Origin: Rhodospirillales bacterium
GTDB lineage: Bacteria; Pseudomonadota; Alphaproteobacteria; Rhodospirillales; Magnetospirillaceae
Reading direction: 5' to 3'
Assembly: GCA_019455065.1 (NCBI GenBank)
Contig: JACFNC010000017.1
Coordinates: 1 to 64,000 of the forward strand
Length of the DNA stretch: 64,000 bases
Part shown: one piece after another, positions 1 through 7,079 of the stretch
Layout of the letters: every line of letters begins with the position of its first letter
Numbering within the stretch: position 1 is the first letter of the stretch
Translations under genes and position numbers: made by a program
The notes under the pieces: model-generated
Told to the model about the DNA's origin: nothing
Databases searched by the model: none
What the model saw: the letters and a program-made list of their open reading frames with translations, nothing else

Positions 1-77
1 CTGCAATGGGCGTGAATTAAACCGGACAGCCGTGGGCTCGACCCGGCCATCCACGCCGCAATGCCAACGGGTTGCGG

Positions 78-563
78 TCAGGACGGCGGCTTGGGTCCCT
101 TGGCGGCGGGCATGGCGCCGGGCAGGCTGGTGCGGGCGGCGGGGGGCGACTCGCCCTGCCACTGGAAGTTGTCGGCATAGCTCTTCGGCTTGAGGTGGCG
201 GTCCGGCGTCTCGAACACCCGGTAGGCCCAGCCCTCGCGCTCGGCGAAGGCGATGGCGGCCTCCTTGGAGGGGAAATGCAGGGTGACCTGGCGCAAGGGG
301 TCCGCCGACGCCTCCCAGCCCATCAGCGGCTCGACCGCCAGCGCCGAGGCCGGCTCGAGCTCGAGGACCCAGTCGCGCACGTTGGCCACCCCCGCCTGCA
401 TGGCGTTGCGCGCCGGCCGATAGATGCGCGCCCGCGCCCCCCGCGCCGGCACCGGATCGGGCGAGCCGTGGAAGGTGCGCGGCTCGGCCCGCTTGCGCCG
501 GCCGTCCATGCGCAGCCCCTCCTCGATGCCCGGAAACTCGCCGTAGTTCACCCGCTCGGCCAT
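78..563 (-). CDS. NDUFS4-like ETC complex I accessory subunit
   Basis: This gene encodes a probable accessory subunit of respiratory complex I (NADH:quinone oxidoreductase), of the family that includes mitochondrial NDUFS4. Residues 45-136 carry the family core: ARIYRPARNAM at the start, then VEPLMGWEAS, then RPKSYADNF-type ending (here KPKSYADNFQW). About 44 residues precede the core and 25 low-complexity residues follow it, so the protein is longer than the usual ~100 residues. The ATG at 563 is the first in-frame start; a shorter start is possible. The family is known to sit on the peripheral arm near the NADH-oxidising module. No other complex I gene is in the window, which is usual for this standalone gene. 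Confidence 0.85.
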   Translation of the reverse strand: MAERVNYGEFPGIEEGLRMDGRRKRAEPRTFHGSPDPVPARGARARIYRPARNAMQAGVANVRDWVLELEPASALAVEPLMGWEASADPLRQVTLHFPSKEAAIAFAEREGWAYRVFETPDRHLKPKSYADNFQWQGESPPAARTSLPGAMPAAKGPKPPS

Positions 564-675
564 GCCCTCCTCGCCGCAAGTGGCAATCCGTTTCCATCTG
601 GAAGCGGATTCGGCGGCGTCAAGGGATGGGAATGCTTCCCTCTCCCCGAGGAGAGGGGCCGGTGAGGTGGGCCGG

Positions 676-1023
676 CTACGCCTTCTTGACGAATTCGGAC
701 TTCAGGTTGATCGCGCCGATGCCGTCGATCTTGCAGGCGATGTCGTGGCCGTCGGCCGCGTCGACCAGACGGATGCCCTTGACCTTGGTGCCGCCCTTGA
801 CGACCAGCGACGAGCCCTTGACCTTCAAATCCTTGATCACGGTGACCGCGTCGCCGTCGGCCAGCGGATTGCCGTGGGCATCGCGCACCCCCTGCTCCGG
901 AGCGGCCTCGGCGGCGGCGCCGGCCGCGCCCCACTCATGGGCGCATTCCGGGCACACCCACAGGCTGCCGTCCTGATAGGCGTAGGCGGAACCGCATTCG
1001 GGGCATTTCACGTCACTGTCCAT
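676..1023 (-). CDS. PhnA/YjdM-family zinc-ribbon protein
   Basis: This is a 115-residue PhnA-domain protein. The N-terminus has a zinc ribbon with two CPEC knuckles (Cys7/Cys10 and Cys24/Cys27). The C-terminal half contains the characteristic [15 protein letters not shown] segment and ends in KSEFVKKA, typical of the family. The family was named after the phosphonate-utilisation operon, but the E. coli protein is not needed for C-P cleavage and its true role is unsettled. The gene stands alone, with no phn genes nearby. Confidence 0.9.
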   Translation of the reverse strand: MDSDVKCPECGSAYAYQDGSLWVCPECAHEWGAAGAAAEAAPEQGVRDAHGNPLADGDAVTVIKDLKVKGSSLVVKGGTKVKGIRLVDAADGHDIACKIDGIGAINLKSEFVKKA

Positions 1024-1142
1024 CGCCAGCCTCTCTGATCGCGAGGCGCGATCCTAGGCCAGCGAGCGGCGGAAGGGAACGGCAAGATGCGTGTGCCGCA
1101 ACGCCATTGTCGGGGCGGCGGCGGCTCTCTATCATCGGGGGC

Positions 1143-1505
1143 ATGGGCGAATCACGACTGCACGCATTGATGCGCGAGCGGGCCGAGGCGCGGTGGCGGG
1201 CGGCGCTGGCGGCAGCGCTCGGCGTGCTCGACGAGCTGGCGGCGGCCGGCATCGCGGCGGTGGTGGCGGGGTCGCTGGCCAAGGGGCCGTTCCTCGCCCA
1301 TTCCGACGTCGACTTCGTGGTCACCGGGCGGCCCGACCGCGCGCGGCGCCGGCAAGCCGAGGACATCGTGGCCCGCCGCATGGCCGCCGCCGGCCTGCCC
1401 TACGACCTGGTGTTCGCCGACTTCCTGGCCGACCGGCCACGCGCCGCCCTTCTCGAAGGTTATCTCGATGCATCCGATCTTCGCGCGCTTGCGGCCGCAG
1501 CTTGA
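1143..1505 (+). CDS. MNT-type nucleotidyltransferase antitoxin
   Basis: This 120-residue protein is a minimal nucleotidyltransferase. It has the signature GSLAKGPFLAHSDVDFVV, matching the GSx10DxD active site of MntA-type antitoxins. In characterised systems MntA adds AMP to the HepT toxin to silence it. The ATG at 1143 is preferred: the only upstream alternative is a TTG at 1107, while a G-rich stretch sits just before 1143. The gene overlaps the downstream HepT-like gene by 38 bp, as expected for a co-translated toxin-antitoxin pair. Confidence 0.8.
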   Translation: MGESRLHALMRERAEARWRAALAAALGVLDELAAAGIAAVVAGSLAKGPFLAHSDVDFVVTGRPDRARRRQAEDIVARRMAAAGLPYDLVFADFLADRPRAALLEGYLDASDLRALAAAA

Positions 1506-1932
1506 GCGGGCCAAGGAGGAGATGGCGCGCCTCGCCGCCTTCCGCGACGGCGCGAGCTTTCCCGACGAACGCACCGCGCGGTGGGGCATCGCCGTGGCCA
1601 CGGCGGCGGCGGTGGAGAACGTGTATGGCGGCGTCGAGGAGATCCTGAAGAGCATCGCCGCCAACATCGACGAGTCCCTGCCCCGCGGCGACCAGTGGCA
1701 CCGCGAACTGCTCGACCAGATGGCGGTGGCCGTGGACGCCCGGCCGGCCCTGATGACTGCGGAGTTGCGCGACCAGCTAGACGAGTTGCGCCAGTTCCGC
1801 CACCTCGTCCGCCACCGCTACGGCAGCGAGTTGGAGCCCGCGCGGGTGGAGGCGATGTACCGCCTGTGCGAAGCGGCGGTGGCCGAGTTCGAGCGCCAAT
1901 TCACACGGCTGGGGGCCGAGCTGTCGGGGTGA
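1468..1932 (+). CDS. HepT-like ribonuclease toxin
   Basis: This 154-residue, mostly helical protein follows and overlaps the MNT gene. Near residue 115 it has RHLVRHRY, which fits the RX4HXY catalytic motif of HEPN ribonucleases such as HepT. It is longer than the ~110-residue DUF86 HepT and belongs to the larger HepT-like group. The pairing with an upstream nucleotidyltransferase and the motif together support a type VII-like toxin-antitoxin module. The exact start is uncertain, because the first residues overlap the MNT coding sequence. Confidence 0.75.
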   Translation: MHPIFARLRPQLERAKEEMARLAAFRDGASFPDERTARWGIAVATAAAVENVYGGVEEILKSIAANIDESLPRGDQWHRELLDQMAVAVDARPALMTAELRDQLDELRQFRHLVRHRYGSELEPARVEAMYRLCEAAVAEFERQFTRLGAELSG

Positions 1933-1945
1933 GGGCGGCGGTGGT

Positions 1946-2034
1946 GGATCGCTTCGGCGCGGGGCGCCTCGCGATGACGCCGTATTTTTGCGAGTCCATT
2001 GCGAGCCGCAGGCGAAGCAATCCAGGAGTTTCCC
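1946..2034. repeat. Palindromic intergenic repeat (cgcaatgac family)
   Basis: Two inverted arms face each other: one with gatcgcttcggcgcg...ctcgcgatgac, the other with cattgcgagccgcaggcgaag. The same family recurs at 6978-7068, 13020, 13745, 41273 and 48535. It fills the gap between the HepT-like gene and the convergent hemerythrin gene, and could fold into a long hairpin in RNA. Confidence 0.8.
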
Positions 2035-2041
2035 GCCGGCC

Positions 2042-2692
2042 TCAGCGGACGAAGAACTCCTCCCACTCGGTGTCGCTCCACCACTCGGCCTCGAGGCCGT
2101 CGCAGGTGTCGCCGTAGGCGCGGCACAGGAAGCAGCCGTCGCCGCGCGTGAGCGCCGCGTCCTCGACCGGCGGATAGCGGAGCGGCAGGACCGCGCCCGC
2201 GTCGCGCGCCGCCGCCTCGGCCCCGCTCATCGGCCGGTCCGGCAACTCGTGGACGCCGCAGCGGGCGAGCCGGTCGACACCCTCGGGGTAGAGGACGGAG
2301 TTCTCGGCGTCGATGTGGCGCCACAGCGCCTGCGAGTAGCGCACCGCCAGGGCGCGCAGCCGGGCGCCGTCGTCCGCGGAGCGCGGCCGGCGTTCGAGAA
2401 GCGGCGCCATCTCGCGCAGCCACGCCCCCATCTCGGCGTGCTCGCGCAGGATGGCATGCACCGGCCCGCGGTCGGCCGGCAGCTCCGCCGCCGTCACCAA
2501 CGCCTCGAAGAACACCCGCTCCTCGCGGTCGTGATGGAAATGGCCGGCGTACTCGATGAAGAACGCGGCGAAGCGCCGGCCGTCGGCCGGGTCGGCCGTG
2601 CCGTCGAGAAGCCCCTCGACATAGGCGCGAAGCGAGCCCAGCACCCGATCGATCAGCACGTGTTCGTCCTGCAAGGCGTCGATGAGGTTCAT
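2042..2692 (-). CDS. Hemerythrin HHE domain protein
   Basis: This 216-residue protein has a hemerythrin-like four-helix fold. Candidate iron ligands are the His in LQDEH near the start, those in HFHHDREER, the His in LREHAEM, and the His/Glu of WRHIDAENSVLYP. Such proteins bind a di-iron centre and sense or handle oxygen, nitric oxide or iron. The C-terminal ~60 residues extend beyond the HHE domain and contain a CFLCRAYGDTC segment, possibly metal-binding. The ATG at 2692 (MNLIDALQDEH) is chosen because the longer frame starts at a poor TTG and adds Thr-rich residues unlike the family. Confidence 0.85.
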   Translation of the reverse strand: MNLIDALQDEHVLIDRVLGSLRAYVEGLLDGTADPADGRRFAAFFIEYAGHFHHDREERVFFEALVTAAELPADRGPVHAILREHAEMGAWLREMAPLLERRPRSADDGARLRALAVRYSQALWRHIDAENSVLYPEGVDRLARCGVHELPDRPMSGAEAAARDAGAVLPLRYPPVEDAALTRGDGCFLCRAYGDTCDGLEAEWWSDTEWEEFFVR

Positions 2693-2924
2693 TGGGCGAG
2701 TCGTCCTGGTGGTGGTGCTCAAAATCCCCGCGCGCGGAGACGCGGTGCTCCGGAGGGGTTGGTGCAGTTATCGTCGGTGCGGGCGGGGGCGGCAAGACCT
2801 CTTTCCCGTCACCCCCGGGCCTGACCCGGGGGGCCCCTTGGCGCACGCCTTCCGCTTGCAACACCATTGACGGTGCCCTCTTCTTTCGGGAAGCTTAGGC
2901 AACCAAAAGGGGTAAGGGGGCGGG
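2693..2924. other. Intergenic region with short inverted repeat
   Basis: This is the divergent gap between the hemerythrin gene and the NucS-like gene. It includes a GC-rich palindrome around 2808-2842 (cacccccgggcctgacccggggggcc). I see no coding sequence. Promoters for both flanking genes must lie here, but no convincing -35/-10 pair stands out. Confidence 0.5.
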
Positions 2925-4034
2925 ATGGACGAGATCAAGCTGTGGCAGGTCACGCTCGACCAGACGGGCGCGCCGGCGGTAGCCCCGGTCGAGAGCGTCG
3001 ATCGCACCGGCACCGAGGCCGAACTCGAGGAGATTCTGGTGCGCGCGCCCGATCTCCTGCTGCCCGGGCTGAAGCTCGTCGGCCGGCAGACGGAGACGCC
3101 GGGCGGCCCGCTCGACCTCCTCGGGATCGACGAGGACGGCCAGCTCGTGGTCTTCGAGCTCAAGCGCGGCACCCTCTGCCGCGACGCCGTGGCGCAGGTG
3201 ATCGACTATGCCTCCTTCCTGGCCGAACTCGACCCGGTGGAACTCGGCAGGCATATCGGCGAGCGGTCCGGCAAGCTGGGCATCGAAAAGATCGAGGAGT
3301 TCAGCACTTGGTATCAGGAGCAGTTCGGCCGTGACCTCGCCTCGCTGGGCAAGCCGCGGATGATGCTCGTCGGCCTCGGCGTCGATGATCGGGCGCGGCG
3401 GATGGTGGAGTTCCTGGCGCGCGGCGACATCGAAATCTCGCTTCTGACCTTCCATGGCTTCCAGCGCGACGGAAGCATGTATCTGGCGCGACAGGTGGAG
3501 GTGGCGCAGAGGCCGGTGAGCACGGCAGGCGGCATCAACAAGGCCGAAAATCTCAAGAAGCTGATGGCCCGCGCCCATGCCTTCGGCATCAGCGGCCCGT
3601 TCGAGGATGCGGCGGCGTTGTTGCGCCAGGAATTGGCCGGCTACGAGTGGCCGAACCAGAGCGGCTATACCTACTCGCTGCAGGAAACTGCGCCGTCGGG
3701 AAGCCCGACCCTGCGGGCCTATGTGTCGGTGAGAATTCCGGATGCCCCAGCCAAGAGCTTGCAGTTCACGTTTCATGCGCGGGCCATCAAGGCCGCCGGG
3801 TCGGCTTGGACCGATTTCATGAAGCTCCCGAAACTGAAGGTTTCCGTGAAACCGAGCGGCTATGCGGAGGTGACCGTCGGCGCATTGGAGTGGCAGACCC
3901 GCAAGGAAGAGTTCCGGGCGCTTTATGGCGCAATTGTCGACGGGTGGAAGGCCAAGCGGGAAGACGACAAGGTCAGCGATCTCGAAAAGATCGGCGAAGA
4001 TGCGCCGGAAGCTGTTGTGGTGGGGGCGGCGTGA
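2925..4034 (+). CDS. NucS/DUF91-like PD-(D/E)XK nuclease
   Basis: This 369-residue protein carries a RecB/NucS-type nuclease core. Asp64 in GGPLDLLGIDE, Glu78 and Lys80 in VVFELKRG, and Gln91xxxTyr95 in QVIDYAS match the D-(E/D)xK-QxxxY pattern, with Glu33 or Glu35 upstream as the usual helix acid. The C-terminal ~200 residues, rich in Lys and Tyr, are unassigned and may bind DNA. Archaeal and actinobacterial NucS cut mismatched or branched DNA; single proteobacterial DUF91 proteins are often found near mobile or defence genes. It lies immediately left of the AT-rich island. A G-rich stretch precedes the ATG. Confidence 0.75.
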   Translation: MDEIKLWQVTLDQTGAPAVAPVESVDRTGTEAELEEILVRAPDLLLPGLKLVGRQTETPGGPLDLLGIDEDGQLVVFELKRGTLCRDAVAQVIDYASFLAELDPVELGRHIGERSGKLGIEKIEEFSTWYQEQFGRDLASLGKPRMMLVGLGVDDRARRMVEFLARGDIEISLLTFHGFQRDGSMYLARQVEVAQRPVSTAGGINKAENLKKLMARAHAFGISGPFEDAAALLRQELAGYEWPNQSGYTYSLQETAPSGSPTLRAYVSVRIPDAPAKSLQFTFHARAIKAAGSAWTDFMKLPKLKVSVKPSGYAEVTVGALEWQTRKEEFRALYGAIVDGWKAKREDDKVSDLEKIGEDAPEAVVVGAA

Positions 4035-4133
4035 GGCGACGTGGCGTACCTGCGCCCGGGGCTCGACCGATCAGCGTCATCACTGATCTTACAGAAACGA
4101 CTGTCCCACCCTGAAGCAGAGGGGCTTATTAAG

Positions 4134-4218
4134 TGCACTGTCACCGTAACTGTCACCGTAACTGCTGTCACCGTAACTGCGTAACTGACCGTAACTGTCA
4201 CCGTAACGGCACCGTAAC
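4134..4218 (+). repeat. Clustered CTGTCACCGTAAC units, left end of island
   Basis: The unit CTGTCACCGTAAC occurs at 4139, 4150, 4165 and 4195, with partial copies (CTGACCGTAAC, GGCACCGTAAC) between and after. Spacing is irregular at about 11-15 bp and there are no unique spacers, so it is not a CRISPR array. The array is preceded by ggcttattaagtgca. Confidence 0.85.
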
Positions 4219-4410
4219 TCGGCTGGCGGAGGGCTCGTTGCTCCAGGAGCGCCCGACCGCCTTCGCGCTGCACCGTATCGAACGGGTCGCCCCCACGGGC
4301 GAGTATTTCCGCTTCAACGCCGCCGACGACGACGCGCGAGCCGTGTGGAGCTGACAACAGCATAACCCTAAGCATCTCAACAGAAATGTAAAATGAAAGA
4401 ATTTCTGCCT

Positions 4411-4441
4411 AGTTAGAGTTTCAGCAAAAGCCAATCTAACT
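4411..4441. promoter_or_regulatory. Inverted repeat upstream of island gene
   Basis: AGTTAGA (4411-4417) and TCTAACT (4435-4441) form a perfect 7-bp inverted repeat spaced by 17 bp, just upstream of the ribosome binding site of the island gene. It could be an operator or an RNA hairpin. No partner regulator is evident in the island. Confidence 0.3.
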
Positions 4442-4465
4442 GCCCATTATATAGAAGGAGTCGAA

Positions 4466-6136
4466 ATGGATTTTCTAAAATCTCTTAAGAGTCGCATCAT
4501 TAATCCTACGGATAATGCCACTGTGCCGCTCCAAAACGTAACTGTAAAAAATACAATAGCACGCACTAAAGATGCTGTCGCTTCATCCGCAGAGTACGCA
4601 AAAAATACAGCAGTAGTCGCATATACAGACACTCTAGACACCATCGTAACCGTCTATAACTCCGCAACTGTAATTCACAATCTTGAGTTTAAGCAGCTGG
4701 GTTCCGTTGAATTCTACTGTGATAAATTCGAGAAATACAAAGACCTTTGCTCTGAAACCATACACGAATACTTCCGCAGAACATTTGAGGTTGATAAGTC
4801 AACCATCGAAATGGTAGCTGATGTGCGCAACCGTCTGCCAGTGCCCGCAAAAACTGTCGACGACATCTTTGATCAATGCAAGCGTGAAGCGATACACCGT
4901 GCAGTTGCTTCTTTCGCGCTTGGTGGGATTCTACGGGATATCGATAGTCGTAGCGAGGCAAAGTACCACAACCTCTCCGAAACTTACAAAGAATTTAGCG
5001 ACCGCTCAGGACCTGCAATGACAGATAATCCAAATTTTGCAGCGTTAAGAGATATCCGCGCACAGACGCCAACGCTTAACAAACTTGACAACGCATATAA
5101 CAGCGATGATCCGCTTTTTCCAGCCGATGTGGATATTGATCATGTCATATCGAAAAAGGAATATTATTCCGATTTAATCATTCGCATAGGAACAACGGAT
5201 GAAGAATTTTACTCTATTATTAACTCCGAAGAAAATCTTGTATTCGCTGACAGATCATTTAATAGAAGTATGCAAGACAAAAACATCCATGAATTTCTGG
5301 ACCGACGTGGCCGGCCAGATTCTGAGAATCCCGAGCTGATTTACATCGACATAAAGCAGCAAGACGGCTCTACCCGGACGGTGACTGTCAACCGTAAGGA
5401 CGTCGAGAAAGTCTATGATCAAGCTGATGCAAAACGAAATGATCATCGCTTTGCCGCAGCCACGGAAGCTGCGACCACCGTAGTGAAGACAGGGGCAGCC
5501 ATGGCGGCTCAACAGGTGGTTGGGCTAATTATGGTCGAAACGGTAGATATATTTATCGACGAAATTCGCAATTTTGCGGTCAATGGCAGTGTTATAACAA
5601 GAGATGGGTGGGTTCAAAATGTCAAGGAGGCTACAGCCCGAATACAGGTTCGCCTCGCGGACCGTTTTGAGGAACGCCAGATATGGGCTCGGGCAAAATC
5701 CCTCGGCATCGAAGCCGGGGTTAGCGGAGCCTTGAGCGTAATTCCGCAAATTATTATTTCCATGATCATCAAAATGCCGTCTTTTGTGCTATCAATGATT
5801 CGCGAATGTACTCTTAGCATAATCCGTTCAGCTCGTGTATTAGCGAGCGAAGATCCCTACAAGTTCGATAGCCTTAAGGTTGTGCTGGCGGGGGCGGCGG
5901 CTGCTATTATTGGAGCATATGTAGGGCGGGCCATTAGCACGGCGATAGCCGGTGTACCACTGCTCAATCAGTTCAATACCCAAATCACGGACATAATTAC
6001 GGGTCTCTTGATGACCGCAGTGCCACTGGCCGCCATCCTAATTTTTGAAAAAAATAAGGAGAGATTCAACTTTGTCGCTGCAACCTGTGCAGGCGGTGTT
6101 CTCGGGACGCCCGCAACAAGCGGAGGAGAAGTATGA
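4466..6136 (+). CDS. Unknown protein: HNH-like motif plus membrane helices
   Basis: I do not recognise a named family for this 556-residue protein. Residues 223-275 look like an HNH nuclease core: Asp225-His226 in DVDIDHVISKKEYYSD, Asn257 in SEENLVFADRSF, and Asn266 with Lys272 in FNRSMQDKN. The N-terminal ~200 residues are predicted helical. The C-terminal third is hydrophobic, with likely membrane segments near 340-360, 425-450, 472-500 and 508-527. A strong ribosome site (agaaggag) precedes the ATG. AT-rich composition marks it as acquired. A membrane-tethered nuclease in a solitary island beside toxin-antitoxin genes suggests an anti-phage or conflict effector, but this is inference. Confidence 0.6.
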   Translation: MDFLKSLKSRIINPTDNATVPLQNVTVKNTIARTKDAVASSAEYAKNTAVVAYTDTLDTIVTVYNSATVIHNLEFKQLGSVEFYCDKFEKYKDLCSETIHEYFRRTFEVDKSTIEMVADVRNRLPVPAKTVDDIFDQCKREAIHRAVASFALGGILRDIDSRSEAKYHNLSETYKEFSDRSGPAMTDNPNFAALRDIRAQTPTLNKLDNAYNSDDPLFPADVDIDHVISKKEYYSDLIIRIGTTDEEFYSIINSEENLVFADRSFNRSMQDKNIHEFLDRRGRPDSENPELIYIDIKQQDGSTRTVTVNRKDVEKVYDQADAKRNDHRFAAATEAATTVVKTGAAMAAQQVVGLIMVETVDIFIDEIRNFAVNGSVITRDGWVQNVKEATARIQVRLADRFEERQIWARAKSLGIEAGVSGALSVIPQIIISMIIKMPSFVLSMIRECTLSIIRSARVLASEDPYKFDSLKVVLAGAAAAIIGAYVGRAISTAIAGVPLLNQFNTQITDIITGLLMTAVPLAAILIFEKNKERFNFVAATCAGGVLGTPATSGGEV

Positions 6137-6163
6137 TCAGCCATAAGACAGGCGCTTGAGAAC

Positions 6164-6211
6164 GTCATAATATGTACAGAGTCAGTAGTCATAATATGCA
6201 CAGAGTCAGTA
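6164..6211 (+). repeat. 24-bp tandem repeat after the island gene
   Basis: Two adjacent copies of a 24-bp unit, gtcataatatgYacagagtc plus agta, differ at one base (T or C). They lie between the stop codon of the island gene and the right-end inverted repeat. They may be left over from element insertion, or act as a binding site. Confidence 0.75.
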
Positions 6212-6245
6212 ATTGTCTAACAGTGCCAGTCTTTGAGGGCGGGGG

Positions 6246-6274
6246 TACGGTGACAGGGGTACGGTGACAGTGCA
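6246..6274 (-). repeat. Right-end inverted copies of the TGTCACCGTA unit
   Basis: Two copies of TACGGTGACAG lie at 6246-6256 and 6260-6270, the second followed by TGCA. Read on the minus strand this gives TGCACTGTCACCGTA, matching the left boundary at 4134. Confidence 0.8.
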
Positions 6275-6275
6275 T

Positions 6276-6379
6276 CCTATTGGACTCCCGCCCGGCCCAT
6301 CGCTCGCGGGCCTCCACAAGGTAACCTGGCGATAGGGTGGATGGCGTTCATATAGAGGATGCGGCCGGTCCGACTTCAC
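6276..6379 (-). pseudogene. Probable HepT (DUF86) remnant
   Basis: A GTG at 6379 overlaps the MNT stop codon as GTGA, the same arrangement as the intact MNT/HepT pair at 43540. The frame begins VKSDRP. After a shift of frame the next frame reads RILYMNAIHPIAR, which resembles the N-terminus of DUF86 toxins (SDR-x-YL-x-HILDAI). All similarity ends within about 100 bp, at the edge of the island. I infer a toxin gene truncated by insertion or deletion; the similarity is short. Confidence 0.35.
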
Positions 6380-6666
6380 AGCGGCCGCGCCTCGGCTTCG
6401 ATATAGGGCCGGAAATGAGGGCTCAGGCCGCGTTCCGTCACCACCTCGACGCGCCGCCCGAGCAGCCGCTCGAGGTCTTCCACCAGCCCGATATAGTCCG
6501 CGAAACCTCGGTTCGCGGCCATCTCGACAAGCAGGTCGACATCGCTGTCCGGCCGCTCCTCGCCCCGCGCCACCGATCCGAACAGGCGCAGGTTCGTCGC
6601 CCCGTACCGAGCGGCGAGGTCGAGAATGGCCTGGCGCCGGCCAACAAGATCATCCCGCAATGCCAT
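6376..6666 (-). CDS. Orphan MNT-type nucleotidyltransferase antitoxin
   Basis: This 96-residue MntA-like protein has GSVARGEERPDSDVDLLVE, the GSx10DxD nucleotidyltransferase active site, at residues 30-48. It ends in the family-typical FRPYIEAEARPL. Known relatives AMPylate a HepT toxin encoded immediately downstream. Here no intact HepT follows; only a short frameshifted stub remains before the island's right-end repeat. The start at 6666 (ATG, MALRDDLVGRRQ) gives the standard family length. A much longer upstream open frame on this strand is antisense noise. Confidence 0.85.
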   Translation of the reverse strand: MALRDDLVGRRQAILDLAARYGATNLRLFGSVARGEERPDSDVDLLVEMAANRGFADYIGLVEDLERLLGRRVEVVTERGLSPHFRPYIEAEARPL

Positions 6667-6850
6667 AGCGAAGTCCGCCGCGTCTCGGCCCAATCCTATA
6701 TCAAGAGACGGGCGAAGGGGCAAATTCCGTTGGCGGCGGTGGCGTGAGGCATGGGGGCGTGGATGCGCGGGTCGGCGCCCGCGCATGACGGTTGGGGGAG
6801 TGGCGCGGGGCATTGGCGGGGTGCGGGAAACGGCGTCTAAGCCCCGTTGT

Positions 6851-6923
6851 CCGTCGCCCCCGCGCAGGCGGGGGTCCATTAAGCCGTTGGCGGATATGGA
6901 TTCCCGCTTGCGCGGGAATGACG
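6851..6923. repeat. Palindromic intergenic repeat (cgcgggaatgac family)
   Basis: Facing arms gtcgcccccgcgcaggcggg and attcccgcttgcgcgggaat each form a stem. A second copy lies at 51397-51465. This type is widespread between genes of high-GC proteobacteria. Confidence 0.8.
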
Positions 6924-6977
6924 GCGAGGGATGGCGGCGGGGGTGCGGCCCGGGTTCGCGGGTGCCCGGGGTCGGGC

Positions 6978-7068
6978 TGGATTGCTTCGGCGCTGCGCTT
7001 CTCGCAATGACGGTTTCCTTTTCTCCGTCATTGCGACCGCGAGCGGAGCGTGGCGGGAAGCAATCCAG
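6978..7068. repeat. Palindromic intergenic repeat (cgcaatgac family)
   Basis: An inverted pair: ggattgcttcggcgctgcgc...tcgcaatgac and its mirror gtcattgcgaccgcgagcgg...gaagcaatcc. It is a complete two-arm copy of the repeat family also present at 1946 and 13745. Confidence 0.85.
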
Positions 7069-7079
7069 GTGCCCCTCCC

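Larger units (their letters stand above)
4134..6274. mobile_element. AT-rich island bounded by TGTCACCGTA inverted repeats
   Basis: This segment differs sharply in base and codon use from the high-GC flanks. Its outer ends are inverted copies of one sequence: TGCACTGTCACCGTA at 4134 on the plus strand and the same sequence read on the minus strand at 6274-6260. The left end carries up to six CTGTCACCGTAAC-like units and the right end two. One gene (4466-6136) fills it. No transposase or integrase is present, so it may be a non-autonomous element mobilised in trans, or a gene captured between repeats. Movement is inferred, not shown. Confidence 0.55.
6667..7079. other. Intergenic region filled by palindromic repeats
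   Basis: This 413-bp gap holds no gene. It contains an inverted pair around gtggatgcgcgggtcggcgc (6749-6790), a 'cgtcgcccccgcgcaggcgg / cccgcttgcgcgggaatgac' element (6851-6923) and a cgcaatgac-family element (6978-7068). Confidence 0.8.

Noticed and set aside
4139-4218. CTGTCACCGTAAC cluster as a CRISPR array
   Set aside because: Units are 11-15 bp apart with no unique spacers and no cas genes nearby.
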